DNA from: Methanobacteriota archaeon
GTDB lineage: Archaea > Thermoplasmatota > Poseidoniia > Poseidoniales > Poseidoniaceae
Assembly (NCBI GenBank): GCA_002719815.1
Contig: PBET01000031.1
Coordinates: 1 to 55,348, forward strand
Length of the DNA: 55,348 nt
Direction: 5' to 3'
Positions 49,460 through 55,348 of the stretch are shown piece after piece. How positions within the stretch are numbered: the stretch's first letter is position 1; the number at the start of each line of letters is the position of its first letter. Under the pieces are notes generated by a model, which worked only from the letters and a program-made list of their open reading frames with translations, was not told where the DNA came from and did no database searches. The position numbers and the translations under genes are program-made.

Positions 49460-50728
49460 TTAGGAATCTAAAGCACGATGGCCGATGTCCTTTCGATGAT
49501 GCGATCCTTGAAGTTGAATTTGAGATAGACGTTGATAGGACAATGCTTGCGCTTCATGCAACGATGTTGCCACCGATGTAACGGAAAGAACGCGACCACC
49601 CGATGAAATCAATCGACCATCGTCATCGAGCGCCGTTCCAGCATGACTTACCCATGTGGCGTTCGAATCAAGCGATGCATCAGCACCGAGTATTGTTCGA
49701 CCCTTAACCGCTGACTTTGGATAACCTTCCGAAGCAAGCACGACCGTCAAGGCGTGTGCGTCCTTAAACTCGACATTCAATTGCTTTAGTTCGTCATTCG
49801 CAGCTTTGAACAACAGTTCACCCACATCACCGGCGATGAGTGGCAACGTCACTTGACATTCTGGATCTCCAAAGCGAACATTAAATTCAACGACGTATGG
49901 GTCACCATGTTCATCGATCATGAGGCCGACATACAATACGCCACGATACGGTATGCTTTGCGATGAAAGATAAGAAAACATTGGTTGAACGATTCGATCA
50001 AGGACCTTCTCATGTATTTTGTCCGTTACAACAGGAGCTGGGCAGTAGGCACCCATGCCGCCCGTATTGGGCCCTCGGTCACCATCATAGGCGCGTTTGT
50101 GATCTTGGCTTGCTGGTAAGCAAACAAAGCCAGAGCGATCCATGACGACCAACATACTCGCTTCCTCGCCAGGTAGGAACCGTTCGAGTAAGATATGCCC
50201 GTCGGACTGAATCGATTCCTCGATAAACGCACGTGCTTCTTCACGATTAGTTGTGACAACAACGCCTTTCCCACCAGCGAGGACATCTCGTTTGATTACC
50301 CAAGGCTCATTTGCACGAGCATCCAATCCTGCTTCGATGTCTGAAGATGCGTCAAGGATGTCGTAGTCAGCAGTAGGAACACGTGCAGCGTCCATCGCTC
50401 GTTTCGCAAACAACTTCGATCCTTCAAGTTCAGCATGGACTTGTTGCGGTCCAAAACACGGAATACCGTGTCCGATGAGTCTGTCAGCAAGTCCATCGCA
50501 CAAGGGTGCTTCAGGGCCTACAACAACAAAATCAACTTCTAATTGGACGGACAGTTCAACAAGACCGTCAATGTCTGAGGCAGCCACACCGTGATTTGTC
50601 CCAAAATGCTGCGTTCCTGCGTTGCCTGGACTTGTATGAATCGCTTGGATGGAATCGGATTCGGACAGAGCGAGACACAATGCATGTTCACGTCCACCAC
50701 CGCCGATGACAAGGACAGTTCGACCCAT
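49460..50728 (-). CDS. purD: Phosphoribosylamine-glycine ligase
   Basis: PurD catalyses the second step of de novo purine synthesis, ATP-dependent ligation of glycine to phosphoribosylamine. The protein is 422 aa from the ATG at 50728; the track's 50761 start would add an unneeded leader. The N-terminal strand MGRTVLVIGGGGREHALCLA is the family hallmark. The ATP-grasp domain shows GGKGVVVTTNREEA, the glycine-rich PNTGGMGAYCPAPV, and the metal-binding VVEFNVRFGDPECQ. Length and motif order agree with a complete, active enzyme. It stands alone with no other pur genes nearby and is divergent from carS across 91 bp. Confidence 0.97.
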   Translation of the reverse strand: MGRTVLVIGGGGREHALCLALSESDSIQAIHTSPGNAGTQHFGTNHGVAASDIDGLVELSVQLEVDFVVVGPEAPLCDGLADRLIGHGIPCFGPQQVHAELEGSKLFAKRAMDAARVPTADYDILDASSDIEAGLDARANEPWVIKRDVLAGGKGVVVTTNREEARAFIEESIQSDGHILLERFLPGEEASMLVVMDRSGFVCLPASQDHKRAYDGDRGPNTGGMGAYCPAPVVTDKIHEKVLDRIVQPMFSYLSSQSIPYRGVLYVGLMIDEHGDPYVVEFNVRFGDPECQVTLPLIAGDVGELLFKAANDELKQLNVEFKDAHALTVVLASEGYPKSAVKGRTILGADASLDSNATWVSHAGTALDDDGRLISSGGRVLSVTSVATSLHEAQALSYQRLSQIQLQGSHHRKDIGHRALDS

Positions 50729-50819
50729 ACTTTGGCCTGTTGTATTGGGCTGATAATTCAACCGCTTTGGCTTTCAGAATACAAGAGCCTTCAAAGGCCG
50801 AGTGCTATGATACATCCGC

Positions 50820-51482
50820 ATGGGCGATGTTGCTGACGCTACAGATATGGGAATTCTACTCCTCGCACTCATGACACTCTGGCTCTATTTACCTGGTTTT
50901 ATTGCAAACACATTCGCCATGATGTGGGGCAAGTGGTTACCAAAGACAGGATACGGCCCTTGGCCCATCGATGGAGGACGAGTGATGAAGGACGGTAATC
51001 GTATGCTCGGCGATGGGAAAACATGGAATGGATTGATCGGAGGCTCCTTAACAGCAGGATTGTTATGCATGCTACAAGTTGCGATTGTGGGCACAACGTT
51101 CGATGAAGCATCCGTTTTTGTATCACCACTCACAGGTTCCGAAGATGCTTGGTTTGCAATTGGCGGACCGTACCTTACAGCCTACATCATGGGTTCATTT
51201 CTTGGATTTGCATGTCTCCTGGGCGACATGACAGGTTCATTTTTCAAGCGACGGCGAGGATTAAAGCGAGAAGGCGATGTTTCTTCCAAAGCCCCCCTCT
51301 TGGATACATTACCGTTTGCAATCATGGTGTTCTTGTGGGGGCAGTTGTTCCTTGGACCATCGCTCCTTGCATCGTCAGAACTCCTCCTACCAATGGCGAT
51401 TATCATCGTAATTACACCTATTTTGCACCGGTCGTTTAACCTCATTGGTTATGCGATTGGATGGAAAGACGTTCCGTACTAA
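50820..51482 (+). CDS. carS: CDP-archaeol synthase CarS
   Basis: CarS condenses CTP with 2,3-digeranylgeranylglyceryl phosphate to give CDP-archaeol, the precursor of archaeal phospholipids. The 220-aa integral membrane protein has family hallmarks: the early PGFIANTFAMMWGKW, DGKTWNGLIGGSLTAG, the cytidyltransferase segment GDMTGSFFKRRRGLKREG, PLLDTLPFAIM, and the C-terminal IGYAIGWKDVPY. About five membrane helices are predicted. It starts at the ATG at 50820. A secreted protein gene follows 40 bp downstream on the same strand. The gene supports the archaeal origin of the window. Confidence 0.95.
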   Translation: MGDVADATDMGILLLALMTLWLYLPGFIANTFAMMWGKWLPKTGYGPWPIDGGRVMKDGNRMLGDGKTWNGLIGGSLTAGLLCMLQVAIVGTTFDEASVFVSPLTGSEDAWFAIGGPYLTAYIMGSFLGFACLLGDMTGSFFKRRRGLKREGDVSSKAPLLDTLPFAIMVFLWGQLFLGPSLLASSELLLPMAIIIVITPILHRSFNLIGYAIGWKDVPY

Positions 51483-51522
51483 AGAGAGAAGGATTCATGA
51501 TTAGCCGCTTGCTGGGAGTGTC

Positions 51523-53274
51523 ATGCGCACTGCGACGTTTCTAGCCTTACTCATGCTGACATCCTTAACGCTCTGTGGACCGGTTCTTGCTGCACCACCG
51601 ACACAAGGAGACACCGTTACGATTAGCACATCAGAATCATGGACTGATGGAACGTTCGATGGAGAGATTGTCATCAAAGATGGAGGGTCGTTGCATTGGA
51701 GCGGCGACATCATGATCGAACAAGATGCAAAAATCACTGTTGAAAAAGGAGGTAATCTTCATCTTGATGCGGCCAACATTGTCACAGAAAATGCTGCATC
51801 GACACTCATCCTCTATGATGGAACGGCCATTGCAATCGATGAAGACATCGCAGACGCAACAGCAACAATGACCATCTTCTTCAACATCGATGTACCTGAA
51901 AATGCTTACCTTAATCTTACGATCGACGAAGTAACAACTTACGAGATTACAGGAGAAAGCGCAACGTTCGATGTTGACTTAACACAAGCAGTCAACATTA
52001 CCGTCGACCACCATTATCCCTTCCCATTAGGAATTACACACATCGAATTGTTCCATTCAAACGCCGAGTTAATGATGATGAACGCAGCTGATCTTTCTCA
52101 AACGGGTGGATTCGTCTATTGGAACCAGGCAACGTTCAGCATTGAAAATCATGGAACGTTTATCATGGACCAATCAACCATTATGGGTGCAAACATTACA
52201 TGCGATGGGCCTTGTTCCATTGAGAATTCAGACTTATACGGAAGCGGACCGATCCATGTTGCAAATGATTCGAGTCTCGATTTCATTGCTTCAACGATGT
52301 TCGGGTCACGAACCGATGAAGACATCATCCTCCATGATCAAGCCAGCATCGAGTATACCGACTCAAGTGGCACTGGAGGATATACAGACGCCTGGGTTCG
52401 TTTGCTTTCGAAGCGAGAATTGATTGTCAATGCACCTGTTGCAACGGTTCTGGGTACTGGGATTGGCTATGGTGGAGATACAATCAACACCGTCATCTAC
52501 GGAGAACTTGATGATTCGAGTACATGGACTGTCAACATTGGAACCAATGAACACAAGCGTATTGTTGAATGGCTCGATGGAGATGGTGTGTATGGACAAG
52601 AATCCGCATCCATCAAGGTCACTGTTGAAACAAACTGGGGTAATTTCGTTGTGGACGAAGTTGCTCCTCGAATTTCGAGTGCGAACATCGATGTTGTCTA
52701 TCCGCAACTCAACATCGACAAGGTTGAACCAGAAGCAGTGACTGCAGACACAGGTCGCTCACACGGTGTGATGGTGACCATCTCCAATACAGGCACTGTT
52801 GCTGCCGATCCAAACGTACGTTGCTATGTTGATGATGTTGAAGCACAAACAACGGTTACCACAGCCAATTGGGCTGTTGAACCTGGAGAAACAAAGGATG
52901 TTCCAATTACGTGGTATCATAACTCTGATGGAGCAGCACAGTTGACGTGCAAATTCCTCTATCCAGATATCCTCGAGCCAATCAGTGATTTGATTGCAAG
53001 TGAAACAGGCACAACATCAGGAGAAGTTTCCTTCACAACGGCTGAAGAAGTGGACGAATTACCAATCGTACTGTATGGAGCCATCGTCCTATTCGTGGTC
53101 ATCTTTGCAGCGATCATTGCAGTACGTGCAAGACAAGAAATAAGCAAGCAATACATCGCTGAAGAGACGTATGTTGACCTTGAAGACGCACCTCAAGAGG
53201 AAGCATCGAACGAATCAGAAGATCAAGAAGAATGGCTTGATGCGGATGGTAATCCGATTATTGGTACTGAGTGA
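51523..53274 (+). CDS. Secreted single-pass surface protein with acidic cytoplasmic tail
   Basis: This 583-aa protein has a signal peptide (MRTATFLALLMLTSLTLCGP, ending near VLAAP). About 380 residues of short repeated strands follow, with Asn, Gly and Asp turns (for example GDIMIEQDAKITVEKGGNLH), the pattern of a right-handed beta-helix. An Ig/CARDB-like domain comes next (VMVTISNTGTVAADPNVRCY). The transmembrane helix is at about 521-540 (LYGAIVLFVVIFAAIIAVRA) and the short acidic cytoplasmic tail ends EEWLDADGNPIIGTE. The layout resembles the 1,443-aa beta-helix protein on a smaller scale. It follows carS and may be in the same transcript. The ligand or function is unknown. Confidence 0.82.
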   Translation: MRTATFLALLMLTSLTLCGPVLAAPPTQGDTVTISTSESWTDGTFDGEIVIKDGGSLHWSGDIMIEQDAKITVEKGGNLHLDAANIVTENAASTLILYDGTAIAIDEDIADATATMTIFFNIDVPENAYLNLTIDEVTTYEITGESATFDVDLTQAVNITVDHHYPFPLGITHIELFHSNAELMMMNAADLSQTGGFVYWNQATFSIENHGTFIMDQSTIMGANITCDGPCSIENSDLYGSGPIHVANDSSLDFIASTMFGSRTDEDIILHDQASIEYTDSSGTGGYTDAWVRLLSKRELIVNAPVATVLGTGIGYGGDTINTVIYGELDDSSTWTVNIGTNEHKRIVEWLDGDGVYGQESASIKVTVETNWGNFVVDEVAPRISSANIDVVYPQLNIDKVEPEAVTADTGRSHGVMVTISNTGTVAADPNVRCYVDDVEAQTTVTTANWAVEPGETKDVPITWYHNSDGAAQLTCKFLYPDILEPISDLIASETGTTSGEVSFTTAEEVDELPIVLYGAIVLFVVIFAAIIAVRARQEISKQYIAEETYVDLEDAPQEEASNESEDQEEWLDADGNPIIGTE

Positions 53275-53366
53275 TTTCGAGGATTCTTGGAATCCATTTG
53301 ATTTGATACTCGAGTAAAAACCCGATGATCATTACAGTTCGGTATCAAGCAATGACCTGGTTGTGA

Positions 53367-54638
53367 TTAACAGGTCAAGTAGGTGCGTGAGTCTTGCTTT
53401 TCTTGGTTCGAATCAGCATTGTTGTAGCGATCGAATTGCAATTCCCATTTCATACTCGACTCAGTTACCACTGGTTCAGAAGTAGAGTATTGATTTGTGA
53501 CCTTGATTTCAAAGGTGTAACAGCCATCTCCCGCGTAAAAATCATCCTCATGCAAGAAAAGAATTCCATTGACATCTGTAGAAGTGCCGCCCATCCTGAG
53601 CCATGTCGTCATCTCTCCATTTTTGAATTCTCCACCCGAGTTATAGGAGGCAGCATATCCATCAACAGTTACGGTTGGATGCGTCCATTTTTTCGCACCA
53701 GCTTTCCAAACGGAGAGTTCAATGGTATAATCGCCTTGAACGATTCCAAGCGTACCAGCATCCTCTTCTCCTGTGGACATACTGTGTGTGCCACCATCCA
53801 AAGGCTCGTGGTCATCTGGCATGACACCAGCCAGAACGTCGATAATCAGACCATCAACAACCGTCGTTGTAGAGCCTGTGCTTCCAGTACCTGAATTCTC
53901 GGTCGTCAAATGATCCTGAATTTGGACGGCCGCATGGTATACTTCACGAGTTGTGAATCCAGTGTTCAAATCAAGAACTGATGAAGTTCCTTCCCCATCA
54001 TCGACAACCAGTTGGTAAGTCACGAGAGAATTATCTGTGCAGTAGATGCACGTCTCACTGTTTCCAGTGAAGAAGTCCGAAATTGGAATTTTGAACCTTG
54101 CCCCGTTATCGCCTAGCGATTTCGTATCGGTCCAAACCTCTGTAACAACACCGGTCGACGAGATGTTATTGATGGTGGCTGTAGCCTCATTGATTCCACC
54201 TCGCACCATGAATGTAATTTGATCATTCTGCTCATCATACTCAAGTTCAGTTACGGCAAAAGTATCAGGTGCGCCGATGAAAAGACCAATGCCGTAGGGG
54301 CCGACTGTCAACAGAATGGCGAGACCTGCCGCAATACCCATCTTTGTGGGGTTGACACCGTCTTCGGAGAGGAATTGGCCACCATACAATGCACCTATTC
54401 CAACAATGAGCACGCTCACAACAACAACGAGCCCCCATGATCCACCTTGAAGGGAAAGAAGCCCGCCAACAACGATGACAGCCCATCCAACCGATGTCAG
54501 AATGGTTGAGAGATCTGGCCCATCGCTTTGCTGAATGCTGGCATCAAGGAGGCCAGCATCGGATTTTGCTTCTTCTTCAACAGGTTCGGATTTGGTTGCA
54601 TCTTCTGCTGCACTAGCTTTACTCAAGAGTCCACTCAT
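53367..54638 (-). CDS. Membrane protein with extracellular beta-rich domain
   Basis: This 423-aa protein lacks a classical signal peptide. It opens with a polar, acidic cytoplasmic leader of about 45 residues (EDATKSEPVEEEAKSDAGLL), then three hydrophobic helices (TSVGWAVIVVGGLLSLQGG, WGLVVVVSVLIVGIGALYGG, MGIAAGLAILLTVGPYGIGL). The remaining 310 residues are an extracellular beta-rich domain with Cys in ETCIYCTDNS and GDGCYTFEI and a Ser/Gly/Thr linker (SGTGSTGSTTTVV). The C-terminal residues are RTYLTC. No family is recognised. It lies 80 bp downstream of the truncated last gene on the same strand and 92 bp from the convergent secreted protein. The gap 53275-53366 shows nothing else. Confidence 0.78.
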   Translation of the reverse strand: MSGLLSKASAAEDATKSEPVEEEAKSDAGLLDASIQQSDGPDLSTILTSVGWAVIVVGGLLSLQGGSWGLVVVVSVLIVGIGALYGGQFLSEDGVNPTKMGIAAGLAILLTVGPYGIGLFIGAPDTFAVTELEYDEQNDQITFMVRGGINEATATINNISSTGVVTEVWTDTKSLGDNGARFKIPISDFFTGNSETCIYCTDNSLVTYQLVVDDGEGTSSVLDLNTGFTTREVYHAAVQIQDHLTTENSGTGSTGSTTTVVDGLIIDVLAGVMPDDHEPLDGGTHSMSTGEEDAGTLGIVQGDYTIELSVWKAGAKKWTHPTVTVDGYAASYNSGGEFKNGEMTTWLRMGGTSTDVNGILFLHEDDFYAGDGCYTFEIKVTNQYSTSEPVVTESSMKWELQFDRYNNADSNQEKQDSRTYLTC

Positions 54639-54718
54639 CTTCTCAACTCATAGAACCCTCGCATGGATAGGTTATGAACCCAACCCAAACAGGGATGGTT
54701 TTTCCTTTAATTTGCAGG

Positions 54719-55348
54719 TTACAGACCAGGAGCGGATTCGCGCCACTCTTCCTCTTCATCTTCTGCATTGATGAAGCGTCGTCCGGCGACTGCAGCGGCC
54801 AGAGCAACCATCGAAAGTGCAGGGATGATTTCGAAACCTGGGAGATAGATACCACGAACGTAGATGGTGATCATTTGGGACTCTCGGTCGCAACCACCGT
54901 TCTTGCACGAGAAGTCCGATTCAGCATAGAAATCAAGCGTGTGGTATGCATCGGTCCATCCTTGCGTCTTTGGTGTACGAACTTGGATTCGGACCTTGGC
55001 AGGAGCGACCATTGGCTCTACGTTGACCTTGCTGATTGGAATGTTGATGTTGAAGCCCGCATCCTCAAGAGATTCACGGGAACTCTCAGAGACACCGACA
55101 TTCATGAAATCGTATTGGTTACCAAGATTGTAGACCTTGAATTCAAAGTCCTTGTCTGTCTTCGGCATCAACTGAACGAATGGCTCAACGGCTTCGACTT
55201 GAAGAAGGGCGAATTGCGTGATCGAAACGATCATCGAAGCACCGGAAGTAGCAACGTTTGCAGGTGGCACGCCACTGATTTCTTGAACCGTACCAGTGAC
55301 CTCAAGTTGTCGTGCTTGCATCGTCATGAACGGTTGAGCACGTACAAC
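54719..55348 (-). CDS. Surface protein, C-terminal part (runs off the right edge)
   Basis: The ORF track starts this at an internal ATG (55327), but the frame stays open to the window end (VVRAQPF precedes that Met), so the true start lies outside. The visible 209 residues are a beta-rich extracellular region (TVQEISGVPPANVATSG; FEFKVYNLGNQYDFMNVGVS) with one Cys pair (SCKNGGC). A transmembrane helix follows (IIPALSMVALAAAVAGRRF), then a very short acidic cytoplasmic tail (NAEDEEEEWRESAPGL). The segment near the start closely resembles one in the gene truncated at the left edge of the window, so these are probably paralogous surface proteins. The function is unknown. Confidence 0.8.
   Translation of the reverse strand, partial: VVRAQPFMTMQARQLEVTGTVQEISGVPPANVATSGASMIVSITQFALLQVEAVEPFVQLMPKTDKDFEFKVYNLGNQYDFMNVGVSESSRESLEDAGFNINIPISKVNVEPMVAPAKVRIQVRTPKTQGWTDAYHTLDFYAESDFSCKNGGCDRESQMITIYVRGIYLPGFEIIPALSMVALAAAVAGRRFINAEDEEEEWRESAPGL

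Noticed and set aside
53275-53366. Possible RNA gene in the gap between two convergent genes
   Set aside because: No cloverleaf arms, T-loop (GTTCRA) or other RNA motif could be traced. Only a weak inverted repeat (TGACCTG and CAGGTCA) is present, which is more likely terminator-like or chance.
1-55348. tRNA, rRNA, CRISPR, insertion sequences and prophage genes
   Set aside because: The gaps were read for tRNA box motifs, and products were scanned for transposases, integrases, Cas proteins and phage structural genes; none was found.

Overview
This window looks like chromosomal DNA of a planktonic marine euryarchaeon, most likely Marine Group II (Ca. Poseidoniales, Thermoplasmatota). The domain assignment rests on archaeal or euryarchaeal genes: archaeosine synthase ArcS, CDP-archaeol synthase CarS, archaeal-type ribosomal protein S15, a UPF0201 RNA-binding protein, an AglB/STT3 oligosaccharyltransferase and archaeal type IV pilin-like N-termini. 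Archaeal TATA-like elements and Shine-Dalgarno sites matching the archaeal 16S tail agree with this. The narrower Marine Group II call is inference, from the very large secreted proteins with cytoplasmic Pro/Trp-rich tails and the DnaJ and purD content. Coding density is very high and no gene-free stretch reaches 300 bp. I see no rRNA, tRNA, CRISPR, insertion sequence or prophage.

Layout. (1) 1-3.2 kb, minus strand: an edge-truncated secreted protein, a CBS-pair protein, and a membrane protein with a C-terminal zinc ribbon. (2) 3.2-6.8 kb, minus strand: an information-processing operon, arcS > rps15 > a degenerate RecJ/Cdc45-like protein > a small helical protein. (3) 6.9-15.1 kb: a secreted single-pass protein; a minus-strand run of GT2 glycosyltransferase > zinc-ribbon membrane protein > dnaJ; UPF0201; a pyroglutamyl-peptidase/Nudix fusion; and a small membrane protein. 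(4) 14.3-26.8 kb, minus strand: two giant secreted proteins (about 1,915 and 1,804 aa), then a helical protein and a lipoprotein metalloprotease. (5) 26.9-31.5 kb, plus strand: an MBL-fold hydrolase and three translationally overlapping pilin-like genes. (6) 31.5-49.3 kb, minus strand: a 3,186-aa AglB-type oligosaccharyltransferase, a membrane-anchored subtilisin, a beta-helix surface protein, and a STAND ATPase with wHTH and TPR domains. (7) 49.5-55.3 kb: purD, carS, and three more exported or membrane proteins, the last cut by the window edge.

How the genes fit together. About two thirds of the window encodes exported or membrane-anchored envelope proteins. AglB would N-glycosylate such proteins, the GT2 enzyme could help build the glycan, CarS makes the lipid precursor, and the subtilisin and metalloprotease could process surface proteins. 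The most unusual object is the AglB gene. Its catalytic motifs are intact, but it carries an extra N-terminal membrane domain of about ten helices and an extracytoplasmic tail of roughly 1,750 residues ending in its own transmembrane anchor, with a subtilisin-like protease encoded just downstream. This may be a glycosylation machine that is itself part of the cell surface. All functional statements come from motif recognition by eye; no database search was run.
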